A stretch of 64,000 bases of DNA from Azophilus sp965200465. Lineage in GTDB: Bacteria > Pseudomonadota > Gammaproteobacteria > Pseudomonadales > Azotimanducaceae. Shown here one piece after another: positions 34,770 to 42,606 of this stretch (position 1 is its first letter; the number at the start of each line of letters is the position of its first letter). The notes beneath the pieces were generated by a model. That model searched no databases and had not been told where the DNA came from. It saw nothing but the letters and a program-made list of their open reading frames with translations. The translations under genes were made by a program, and so were the position numbers. The stretch lies in the NCBI GenBank assembly GCA_965200465.1, contig OZ241358.1:1302001-1366000 (forward strand), written 5' to 3'.

Positions 34770-35275
34770 GGATCAGCAGCAGCACCAGCCACTGCCCGCC
34801 TGCGGGCGACGCGCCGCCATCGTCCATGGCGCCGCCACGCTGCGCCTCAAGTCGCCATTTGGCCATCCGCCGTGCCTCCGATGCTGTGACTGGCGAATTG
34901 TACTCGGGTTTGGCTTGGCGCCATCCGTGGTTTAAGGGCGGCGGACAGCAGCGCCGCGACTAATCCGCCGGGGTTGCGCTCCTTCTCCGCTTGCGTCAAG
35001 GGGGCAGTTGGACGATGTTTGGGTGCGTGATGGCGACGCATTGCGGATGGCTGCTTAACCGGATTGGGCGACCAAGGGAACACACACGAACAAGGGAAAA
35101 CGGGTTAAGATCGGTCGCCTAAGTGTGCATCAGCTCGGACCCCACCTCATAACACCGCGCAGGTCAAGTTCATGGTCCACCAACGCTGGCTCAAGCGCGA
35201 CAACATGCTGTCTTGGTGCGACATTGACGCCATCAAAGGCTCAAGCCACCCCTTGACGACTCCACGACATCGCCG
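34770..35275. other. Intergenic stretch, no confident gene
   Basis: About 500 bases. A short minus-strand frame here (start 34866) has one hydrophobic segment, GGQWLVLLLILGAAA, and then runs out of frame through the BtuF stub; it may be the tail of another broken gene. A plus-strand frame from ATG 35172 gives only about 40 residues. Neither is supported as a gene. Confidence 0.4.
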
Positions 35276-36460
35276 ATGGCTTCCGCCATGACCAACAGCA
35301 ACCCGCCGCCTGTGGAGCTCGGCACCCACCGCGACGAGCTGCCGTACTTTGCGGGGCGGAAGGCTGAATTGTCCGCATTGAGGAAGCGGCTTAGCCGGCT
35401 GTGCTCGACAGCCGATCCGCGAGGCGGCATGTCGCTCATTATGGGCGTTCCGGGCGTTGGCAAGACGCAGCTGGGCCTTAAGTTCACCCAAGACGCGGTG
35501 ACGAACAGGAGTACGCCAAAGGTACGGCATCTGGCGCTCAACACCAGCATGCTGGAGAGCGACATCGACCTGTTCATGGCCATTGCCCAAACGCTGAACG
35601 CGGACAAGATCGGCCGCGGGGTGGCCGATCTCGACAGCAAGAGCACGGGCCGCGACTTTGGCGTGGGTTGGCTGAAGGCGGGCCGTACGCAAGAACATCC
35701 TCGACACACCGGCCGCCTGTTCGCGCTGCTGCTCGCATCGGTGCGCACCCGCATGTGGAAGGACAGGGTTCTGGTGCTGACCATAGACGAGCTCCAAACG
35801 ATCCGACCGATTGGCCTGCGGGCCTTGCGCGTGCTCCATGAAGGCGACCACAAGTGCCCGTTGCTGGTGGTGGGCATTGGCTTGCAGCACACTCCCGCCG
35901 TGCTGGCCGGGTCCAGTGGCACGCCGGGCATCTCGCGCTTGGCGCAGATCATCCATCTGCGCCCGCTGCCACGCGAAGACGCACTGGACGCCATCGCGGG
36001 CAACATGCAGGCGCTGGGGCATGCCATACCGGAAGTGTGCGTCCAAGCGCTTGCCAAGGCGTCGCACGGGTTTCCGCAGCACATCCACGGCTATCTCGCC
36101 GCCGCCATTCGCGCCATTGACGAGCATGGTGGTTTTGACGAAGGGCCGTCGCTGCAATCGGCGCTGCGAACTGGTGACCAAGCTCGGATCGACTACTACG
36201 ACAATCGCTTGCGTTTGCTGCGCGGCATCAAGCCCATGCAAACGCTGGTCGGCGCCATGGACCAACGCGCCACGAATGCGTTGGCCATTGAGGATGCGAT
36301 TCTGGAATTGGACACCGCCGGCTTCAACGGAAAGGAAGCCATTGACAGAGCCATCTTGCATGGCGTACTGGCGGAAGATCCACCCGGCACCGTCTCGTTC
36401 GGCATCCCATCCTTCCACCGCTACATGCTTGACTTGCGCAATGAGCGGTCTCCAAGGTAG
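35276..36460 (+). CDS. AAA-family ATPase, ORC/Cdc6-like architecture
   Basis: A 394-residue ATPase. LPYFAGRKAELSALRKRL opens the domain, Walker A is MGVPGVGKT (about residues 60-68), Walker B is VLVLTIDELQTI, and the C-terminal end folds as a winged helix (IDRAILHGVLAEDPPGTVSFGIPSFHRYM). The FAGR-Walker-winged-helix order recalls Orc1/Cdc6- or TniB-like loaders, but no transposase or replication partner is adjacent. Function unknown. It sits in the block inserted between livH and livM. Confidence 0.7.
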   Translation: MASAMTNSNPPPVELGTHRDELPYFAGRKAELSALRKRLSRLCSTADPRGGMSLIMGVPGVGKTQLGLKFTQDAVTNRSTPKVRHLALNTSMLESDIDLFMAIAQTLNADKIGRGVADLDSKSTGRDFGVGWLKAGRTQEHPRHTGRLFALLLASVRTRMWKDRVLVLTIDELQTIRPIGLRALRVLHEGDHKCPLLVVGIGLQHTPAVLAGSSGTPGISRLAQIIHLRPLPREDALDAIAGNMQALGHAIPEVCVQALAKASHGFPQHIHGYLAAAIRAIDEHGGFDEGPSLQSALRTGDQARIDYYDNRLRLLRGIKPMQTLVGAMDQRATNALAIEDAILELDTAGFNGKEAIDRAILHGVLAEDPPGTVSFGIPSFHRYMLDLRNERSPR

Positions 36461-36627
36461 CGGGCACCATCCGAGAGCAAGCGCTGATTCCCCGAATGCT
36501 CGTAGAAGCAGCATGCCTCGCCAAGGGGCATGCTTGAACAACGCCGTGCCGGCCGGGGCCGAAGGTGTGGTGACCAAGTCCACGCGCAAGATGGGCGGCG
36601 GCGACACGCACGGGGCACTCCCCTAAA

Positions 36628-36660
36628 AAAGTCCGAAAGGTGGTTATCCCGTACAAGGAG
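36628..36660 (-). repeat. Dispersed repeat R2, copy D (short)
   Basis: On the minus strand, TTGTACGGGATAACCACC and TTTCGGAC match copy C (GTGCGGGATCACCGACCTTTCGGAC) at about 20 of 25 positions. It lies about 65 bp upstream of the second DUF4143 ATPase. Confidence 0.5.
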
Positions 36661-36696
36661 ATGGACGGATTGGGGAAAAGGGCGTAGCATTTTATT

Positions 36697-36710
36697 GTTG
36701 AAAATTCAAC
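36697..36710. promoter_or_regulatory. Palindrome ahead of DUF4143 ATPase gene
   Basis: GTTGAA-AA-TTCAAC is a perfect 6-bp inverted repeat in an AT-rich patch 14 bp before the ATG at 36725. It could be an operator or part of the promoter; there is no adjacent regulator gene. Confidence 0.3.
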
Positions 36711-36724
36711 TAACGAAAGCTGAT

Positions 36725-37936
36725 ATGCAACAAAAAATCATCCGGGACGACCTCTTGTCAGCCGCTGTCGAGGGGCTTTCCGAAGCGCCTGTGGTGGCGC
36801 TCCTGGGCGCCCGACAGGTGGGCAAGACCACCTTGGCCGGGCAGGTGGCGTCTGCTTGGCGGGGGCCTTCCCAAGTCTTCGACCTGGAGGTGGCGGCCAT
36901 GCGGGAGGCGGTGTTCGCCGCGCCCGAACGGCTGCTGCGCGGCTGCGAAGGATTGGTGATCATCGACGAAGTGCAACGCCTGCCTGGGATGTTCGAGACG
37001 TTGCGGCCCATCTGCGACGCGCATGATCGCAAAGCGGTCTTTCTTCTGTTGGGCAGCGCCTCTTGGGAACTCATCAAGGGGGTCTCCGAAACCCTGGCCG
37101 GGCGCGTCCTGTTCGTGGATGTCGGGGGCTTCTCCCTGGCTGAGGTCGGTGTGCAGAACCAGGACCGCCTGTGGATGCGCGGCGGCTTTCCGCGGGCCTA
37201 TCTGGCCCCTTCCGAATCCGCTTGGATGCGGTGGATGCAGTCGTTCACCCGAACCTTCCTGGAGCGGGACATTCCCGGACTGGGTTCCAAGGTGTCCTCG
37301 GAGGCCCTGGGCCGTTTCTGGCGGATGCTGGCGCATCACCACGGACAGTTGTGGAGTGGCGCCCAACTGGCCCGCTCAATGGACGCAAGCGCCTCCGCGG
37401 TCAACCACTACCGGGATTTGCTGGCCGGCACCTTCATGATTCGGGTCTTGCCGCCCTGGTTCGAGAATTTGGGCAAGCGCATCGTCAAGTCCCCCAAGAT
37501 CTTCCTGCGCGACAGCGGCATCCTGCACTTCCTGCTGGGGTTGGAGAGCCCGGGGGATTTGCCCCTGCACCCCTGCTACGGCGCCAGTTGGGAGGGCTTC
37601 GCCTTGGAGCAAACCCTGCTCGCTCACGGCGAGCGCGACGCCTATTTCTACGCCACCCAAAGGGGGGCGGAGCTGGATTTGCTGCTGCTGCGGCGCGGGC
37701 GGCGCTGGGGCTTCGAGTTCAAGTGCAGCGACGCGCCCCGAACCACCAAGTCCATGCACGTCGTGATGCAGGACTTGGGGCTTGCCCACCTATGGGTGGT
37801 CTATCCCGGCGCGTTGCGCTACCCCCTTGCCGAAAACATCACCGCGCTGCCGCTGAATAAAATTTCTGAAATCGGCGCTGAGGGCTTTGCCGGCGGCAGC
37901 GCTGCTGGAATGGCTGCGGGACCCGCAGGACAATGA
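36725..37936 (+). CDS. AAA_14/DUF4143 ATPase, second copy
   Basis: A 403-residue relative of the gene at 8872. Walker A is LGARQVGKTT (about residues 27-36), Walker B is LVIIDEVQRLP, the sensor strand is FLLLGSASWELIKG, and the DUF4143 half holds FLERDIPGLG and RGAELDLLLLRRGRRWGFEFKCSDAP, the latter a D...ExK-like strand pair. The last 20 residues are low complexity and overlap, in another frame, an Rpn-like fragment. Identity to the first copy is low by eye, so this is a separate lineage, not a recent duplicate. Confidence 0.85.
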   Translation: MQQKIIRDDLLSAAVEGLSEAPVVALLGARQVGKTTLAGQVASAWRGPSQVFDLEVAAMREAVFAAPERLLRGCEGLVIIDEVQRLPGMFETLRPICDAHDRKAVFLLLGSASWELIKGVSETLAGRVLFVDVGGFSLAEVGVQNQDRLWMRGGFPRAYLAPSESAWMRWMQSFTRTFLERDIPGLGSKVSSEALGRFWRMLAHHHGQLWSGAQLARSMDASASAVNHYRDLLAGTFMIRVLPPWFENLGKRIVKSPKIFLRDSGILHFLLGLESPGDLPLHPCYGASWEGFALEQTLLAHGERDAYFYATQRGAELDLLLLRRGRRWGFEFKCSDAPRTTKSMHVVMQDLGLAHLWVVYPGALRYPLAENITALPLNKISEIGAEGFAGGSAAGMAAGPAGQ

Positions 37937-38039
37937 GCTGTGCCGCGCTTTTGCGGAATGGCGGCGAGGGCTGGATAGGCGCTTGTGGCCAAAAGGCGGC
38001 GGGTTGGAGATGCCAGCGGGCTTTGAGGTTGTTGCTTGA
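37857..38039 (+). pseudogene. Rpn-family C-terminal fragment
   Basis: A 60-codon open frame with no start codon reads ALLEWLRDPQDNELCRAFAEW then RRLW, which resembles the C-terminal helices of Rpn-type nucleases, and ends at TGA 38037-38039. It overlaps the DUF4143 gene tail in a different frame, as if that gene landed inside an older Rpn gene. The following 185 bases to 38224 hold no gene. Confidence 0.4.
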
Positions 38040-38224
38040 CGAGACGAGCCTGGATGCGCGAGTGATGGACGCCCAAGGGTTGACCTGCTGACCGATTCGG
38101 GAGACGATTCGCCCTCAAATAGGGCGATCTTCACTGCTGGTTATGGTGTGGAGGGTGCTTTAGGCTGCCCTCCCTAGGGCCAAGAGGGGCGAACCGATGC
38201 GAGCAGCCGAATACGGCGGATGAA

Positions 38225-39112
38225 ATGGCCAAAACCAAGCGCCTAGGCGGCAAACCGACTAGCCAAGTGAGGCAAGCGCTGCCACAGGGATTGCTGACGC
38301 CACCCGTCACCTTGTTGTTAGGGGACTGCCGTGAGCAGCTACCCCGCTTGGACGCCGACTCGGTGGATCTGGTCGTGACCTCGCCGCCCTACGCAAACCA
38401 ACGCGCCGCCACTTACGGCGGCGTTAAGCCGGACGCCTACGTTGAGTGGTTCCTGCCCATCGCCGAGGAACTGCGCCGCGTTCTCAAGCCAACCGGCACC
38501 TTCATCCTGAACATCAAGGAGCCGGCCATCCGCGGCGAGCGCCACATCCACGTCATCGAACTCATCCTGGAGATGCGCAAGCGCGGCTGGCTTTGGACCG
38601 AGGAGTTTGTTTGGCACAAAAAGAACTGCTATCCCGGCAAGTGGCCCAACCGTTTTCGTGATGCTTGGGAACGGCTGCTGCAGTTCAACAAGGGGCGCAA
38701 GTTCAAGATGAATCAGGATGCCGTGATGGTTCCAGTGGGCGGCTGGTATGACGGCAGAATGCGCAACTTAAGCGCTACCGACCGCACCCGGGACGAGTCC
38801 AAGGTGGGCAGCGGCTTCGGCAAGAAGGTGGAGAATTGGCTGGGCCGCGACCAAGTCTATCCCACCAACGTGCTGCATCGCGCCACGGAGTGCGGCAACC
38901 GCAAGCACAGCGCGGTGTTCCCCAACTGGCTGCCGGAGTGGTTCATAGACCTTTTCACGGACCCTGGGGACACCGTTCTAGATCCGTTCATGGGTTCCGG
39001 CACCACGGCGTTCGCAGCGCTCGGCAGAGGACGCGACGTGATCGGCATTGAGGCCCATGAGCCGTACTACGAGGAGCTAAAAGAGCGCATGGGGCTGCTG
39101 GCGGTCGCATGA
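38225..39112 (+). CDS. Type II DNA methyltransferase (N4/N6, beta class)
   Basis: A 295-residue adenine-N6 or cytosine-N4 methyltransferase. Motif IV TSPPY (residues 52-56) comes before motif I DPFMGSGTT (about 253-261), the beta-class order. A target-recognition stretch lies between. It overlaps the next gene by 4 bp (ATGA), which encodes a PmeII-like endonuclease, so the pair is a restriction-modification system with the methyltransferase made first. ATG 38225 has GGCGGA a few bases upstream. Confidence 0.9.
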   Translation: MAKTKRLGGKPTSQVRQALPQGLLTPPVTLLLGDCREQLPRLDADSVDLVVTSPPYANQRAATYGGVKPDAYVEWFLPIAEELRRVLKPTGTFILNIKEPAIRGERHIHVIELILEMRKRGWLWTEEFVWHKKNCYPGKWPNRFRDAWERLLQFNKGRKFKMNQDAVMVPVGGWYDGRMRNLSATDRTRDESKVGSGFGKKVENWLGRDQVYPTNVLHRATECGNRKHSAVFPNWLPEWFIDLFTDPGDTVLDPFMGSGTTAFAALGRGRDVIGIEAHEPYYEELKERMGLLAVA

Positions 39113-39840
39113 GATCAATTTCCGACGCTGGTGTGGTGTCCTACATTTCGGCGAACATTGGCGCTTTCCACCAGAAGCGCTTGGGGTCGCTGAATAGCCT
39201 CCGGTTGGAACGGCTGCTACGGCGCAAAAATCCCTATCTGTTCAAGAGCAAAAACATTGTCACCGTGTCGGATTTGGTGCAGTCGCTCCTTGACGCCCAT
39301 CTCAGTTCGCAGGAGGAGACGCTTTTTGGTGATTTCCTTGAGGGTCTTGCCATTCATGTTGCCGAAAGAGTTCACGGCGGCATAAAGTCCGGCGCCACAG
39401 GAATTGACTTGGAGTTTGTCAAAAACGGCGCTCGGCACATTGTTTCCATTAAGTCCGGTCCCAATTGGGGGAACAGTTCGCAGATTAACAAAATGCGGCA
39501 GGACTTTAAGAAGGCTACCGCCGTCATTCGACAGGGCAACGCCAGGACCAATGTCGTAGCTGTCAACGGCTGCTGCTACGGACGTAATGCGAGACCGGAT
39601 AAGGGAGACTACCTCAAGCTATGCGGCCAAGATTTTTGGGAGTTGATTTCGGGAGACAAGAACTTCTACATCCGCATCATCAAGCCCTTGGGGCATGATG
39701 CCAAGCGTCACAACGACGCATTTGCGGAACACTATGGTGCGGTCGTGAACCGCTTCTCAAAGGAGTTTTCCGACTGCTTCTGCGGTGCGGCGGGCCACAT
39801 TGATTGGCCCAAGCTGGTGGCCTTCAGTTCGGCGGGGTGA
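39109..39840 (+). CDS. PmeII-family type II restriction endonuclease
   Basis: A 243-residue protein matching the endonucleases annotated as PmeII family: FGDFLEGLAIHVAERVHGGIKSGATGIDLEF, then HIVSIKSGPNWGNSSQINKM. The D in GIDLEF and the SIK of VSIKSG form the PD-(D/E)XK-type active site. It should cut unmethylated DNA at the site protected by the coupled methyltransferase. The gene is AT-richer than the flanking liv genes. The recognition sequence cannot be read from the protein. Confidence 0.82.
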   Translation: MRSISDAGVVSYISANIGAFHQKRLGSLNSLRLERLLRRKNPYLFKSKNIVTVSDLVQSLLDAHLSSQEETLFGDFLEGLAIHVAERVHGGIKSGATGIDLEFVKNGARHIVSIKSGPNWGNSSQINKMRQDFKKATAVIRQGNARTNVVAVNGCCYGRNARPDKGDYLKLCGQDFWELISGDKNFYIRIIKPLGHDAKRHNDAFAEHYGAVVNRFSKEFSDCFCGAAGHIDWPKLVAFSSAG

Positions 39841-39902
39841 CGGAAGTGTCATTAGGTTGGCTGCGGATGCTGCGGGAAATTTCTGCTGGCGCTGGGATTT
39901 GA

Positions 39903-40976
39903 ATGCGCTTCATCCGCAAAACCAGCTACGGTCAGGACATCGATCTGTTCGAGCACAACGGGCAGCGGTTCTGGTATGGGGTGTTGGCGCTGGCGGCGCT
40001 GCTGTGCCCGTTGGGGCTGGACCACTTTCTCTTGGGGGAGCTTTCCCTCGTTTGCATCTACGCCATCGCCGGGGTGGGGCTGATGCTGCTGGTGGGCTAC
40101 ACCGGGCAGGTCAGCCTGGGCCATGCGGCCTTTCTGGCCATCGGCGCGTACTGCCATGCCTGGCTGCTGAACCAAGGCTGGCCTTTTCCCTTGGCGCTGG
40201 CGGGGGCCACCGGGCTTTCGGCGGCGGTGGGCGTCGTCGTCGGCATTCCGGCGCTGCGCATGACGGGCATCTACTTGGCGGTGGCCACCTTGGCCTTTCT
40301 GGTCATCATTGAGCAAGTGCTGTCGCATTGGACCTCGGTGACCGGCGGCTTCCGCGGCATGGCGGTGCCGCCGGCGCAGTTCGGCATCGACCTGTCCGCG
40401 CCGACGCCCTTCTACTACCTGTGCTTGGGGCTGTTGGGCCTGTCCATGCTGGCGGCGCTGAACTGGCTGCGCAGCCCCACCGGACGGGCCATGGCTGCGG
40501 TGCGGGATTCGGAGACCTCCGCTGAGAGCATGGGCATTCACATCGCCTACACCAAGACCTTGGCGTTCGCCGTCTCCGCCGCTTTCACCGGCTTGGCTGG
40601 GGGGCTGTTTGCACACAAGATCGGCTATTTGGCGCCGGACGCCTTCACCCTGGCCATGTCCATACAGCTATTGCTGATGGTGGTGGTGGGCGGCCTAGGC
40701 TCCATGCACGGGGTGATCTTCGGCGCCGTCTTCATCGGCCTGCTGCCCCAGGCCATCGCTGTGCTGCGGGACGCCGCGCCGCCGTCCATCAGCCAGATTC
40801 CGGGCTTGGAGGCGGGCATTTTCGGGCTGATTCTGGTGCTGTTCCTGATCTACGAACCGGAGGGCCTGCACGGGCGCTGGCGCAAGATACGGCTTTACTT
40901 CGAGGAGTTCCCCCTCTACCGCAAGGCCACCTACAAGCGGCAGAAGAGCTATCTGCGCACGGAGCGGCTGCGGTGA
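39903..40976 (+). CDS. livM: Branched-chain-type ABC transporter permease LivM
   Basis: A 357-residue permease with about nine helices. GVGLMLLVGYTGQVSLGHAAFLAIGAY and GIPALRMTGIYLAVATLAF are standard LivM motifs, and GGLGSMHGVIFGAVF is the coupling loop. The C-terminal tail beyond RWRKIRLYF is longer than usual and basic. It resumes the operon interrupted after livH; its stop overlaps the livG start (GTGA). Confidence 0.93.
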   Translation: MRFIRKTSYGQDIDLFEHNGQRFWYGVLALAALLCPLGLDHFLLGELSLVCIYAIAGVGLMLLVGYTGQVSLGHAAFLAIGAYCHAWLLNQGWPFPLALAGATGLSAAVGVVVGIPALRMTGIYLAVATLAFLVIIEQVLSHWTSVTGGFRGMAVPPAQFGIDLSAPTPFYYLCLGLLGLSMLAALNWLRSPTGRAMAAVRDSETSAESMGIHIAYTKTLAFAVSAAFTGLAGGLFAHKIGYLAPDAFTLAMSIQLLLMVVVGGLGSMHGVIFGAVFIGLLPQAIAVLRDAAPPSISQIPGLEAGIFGLILVLFLIYEPEGLHGRWRKIRLYFEEFPLYRKATYKRQKSYLRTERLR

Positions 40977-41746
40977 AGGCGCCGGGCATGAGCCTGCTGA
41001 GGGTGGACGACGTCGGCGTCAGCTTCGGCGGCGTTTGTGCGGTGCGGGACCTGTCCTTTGCGGTGGACGCCGGGGAGGTGTTCAGCATCGTCGGGCCGAA
41101 CGGTGCCGGCAAGACCACGGTGTTCAACCTCATCAGCCGCATTTACCGCAGCGACCAAGGCGGCATCATTTTTGACGGGCGGGACATCACCAGGGTTCCG
41201 GCCCACGCCATCGCCGAGCTTGGCATCGCCCGCACCTTTCAGAACACGGAGCTGTTCGAACGGGAGACGGTGCTGAAGAACCTCTTGATCGGCTGCCATG
41301 TCCACCGCCGCAGCAACCTCCTCTCCGACATACTGTTCCTGCCCTCGGTGCGCCGCAACGAACTGGCCTTCCGCAAGACCGTGGAGGACGTCATCGACCT
41401 GCTGCACCTGCAGAGCCATAGGCACAAGGTGATCGGCGAACTGCCCTTCGGCGTACGCAAGATGGTGGAGATCGCCCGCGCCCTGTGCATGCAGCCCAAG
41501 TTGCTGCTGCTCGACGAGCCTTCCTCCGGCCTCAACCCGGAGGAAACCGAGGACTTGTCCTTCTGGCTGGAGGACATCAACGAGGAGCTGGGCGTTACGG
41601 TGATGATGGTGGAGCACGACATGAACCTGGTCACTAGAGCCTCGCACCGGGTGCTGGCGATGGCGGACGGCGCTTTGGTCACCGTGGGCGAGCCGGACGC
41701 CGTGCGCAGCCACCCGGAAGTGCTGCGCGCCTACTTGGGGGACTGA
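40973..41746 (+). CDS. livG: Branched-chain-type ABC transporter ATPase LivG
   Basis: A 257-residue ATPase. Walker A GPNGAGKTT, Q-loop ARTFQNTELF, Walker B LLLLDEPSSGLNPEE and the switch histidine in MMVEHDMNLV are present. The signature reads LPFGVRKMVEIARAL instead of LSGGQ, which is normal for LivG. The start is GTG 40973 overlapping the livM stop; ATG 40988 is an alternative. Confidence 0.94.
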   Translation: MKAPGMSLLRVDDVGVSFGGVCAVRDLSFAVDAGEVFSIVGPNGAGKTTVFNLISRIYRSDQGGIIFDGRDITRVPAHAIAELGIARTFQNTELFERETVLKNLLIGCHVHRRSNLLSDILFLPSVRRNELAFRKTVEDVIDLLHLQSHRHKVIGELPFGVRKMVEIARALCMQPKLLLLDEPSSGLNPEETEDLSFWLEDINEELGVTVMMVEHDMNLVTRASHRVLAMADGALVTVGEPDAVRSHPEVLRAYLGD

Positions 41747-41748
41747 CC

Positions 41749-42516
41749 GTGGCGGACCTGCTGGAGTTGCGCAACATCGAAACCTACTACGGTCCCATCA
41801 TGGCCATCCGGGGCGTCAGCCTGAAGGTGCGGGAGGGCCAGATTGTGGCGCTGCTCGGCGCCAACGGGGCCGGCAAGACCACGGTGCTGAAGACCGTCAG
41901 CGGCGCCATGGACCCGCAAAAGGGCGCCGTCACCTACCAAGGCGAGGCCATTCAGGGCAAGGACCCCGACGCGGTGGCGCGGCGCGGCATCGGCCATGTG
42001 CCGGAGGGCCGCGAAGTGTTCCCCTTTCTCACGGTGGAGGAGAACCTGCGCATGGGCGCCTTCTCCCGCCGGGACGGGGAGATCGAGCAGGACATCGCGC
42101 AGGTCTATGACTACTTCCCGGCGCTTGCGGCGTTCGTCAAGCAGCCGGCGCAGGTGCTCTCCGGCGGCCAGCAGCAGATGCTGGCCATCGGCCGCGCCCT
42201 GATGCTGCGCCCGCAGCTCATGCTGCTGGACGAACCTTCCCTGGGCCTGTCGCCCCGCTTGGTGCATGAGATCGCCGAAATCGTGCAACGCCTGAACCGC
42301 GAGCGCGGCGTCACCATGCTGTTGGTGGAGCAGAACGCTAAGATGGCCCTGGACATCGGCGACTACGGCTACGTCATGGAGGTCGGCCGCATCGTCATGG
42401 AGGACAGCTGCGAGCGCCTGAAGAACGCCGCCGACATTCAGGAGTTCTATCTGGGCATGAAGGACGAGGGCGTGCGCGGGCGCCGCCGCTGGAAGCAGCG
42501 CAAGACCTGGCGATGA
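41749..42516 (+). CDS. livF: Branched-chain-type ABC transporter ATPase LivF
   Basis: A 255-residue ATPase. Walker A GANGAGKTT, Q-loop HVPEGREVFPFLTVEENL, signature LSGGQQQMLAIGRAL, Walker B LMLLDEPSLGLSP and LLVEQNAKMAL are intact. GTG 41749 follows the livG stop by 2 bp. The C-terminus is extended by a basic tail (RGRRRWKQRKTWR). With LivG it powers the permease pair. Confidence 0.94.
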   Translation: MADLLELRNIETYYGPIMAIRGVSLKVREGQIVALLGANGAGKTTVLKTVSGAMDPQKGAVTYQGEAIQGKDPDAVARRGIGHVPEGREVFPFLTVEENLRMGAFSRRDGEIEQDIAQVYDYFPALAAFVKQPAQVLSGGQQQMLAIGRALMLRPQLMLLDEPSLGLSPRLVHEIAEIVQRLNRERGVTMLLVEQNAKMALDIGDYGYVMEVGRIVMEDSCERLKNAADIQEFYLGMKDEGVRGRRRWKQRKTWR

Positions 42517-42606
42517 TCGGGTGGTTGGGAAGGCCGTTTCGTCAGCGCCGCCCGGCCTGCCGGAGGCGGCGCAGGGTTTTGCTGATGGAGGGTTGCGGGG
42601 CATCCC

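Noticed and set aside
36511..36533. GCATGCC/GGCATGC hairpin after the ORC/Cdc6-like ATPase as a terminator
   Set aside because: The stem is real but no T-run follows on either strand.
35147..36607. 486-residue open frame antisense to the ORC/Cdc6-like ATPase
   Set aside because: The plus strand has Walker A and B motifs and a family-like C-terminus; the antisense frame shows none.
38225..39840. Type I or III restriction system
   Set aside because: No specificity or helicase subunit; methyltransferase and endonuclease are separate, small and overlapping, as in type II.
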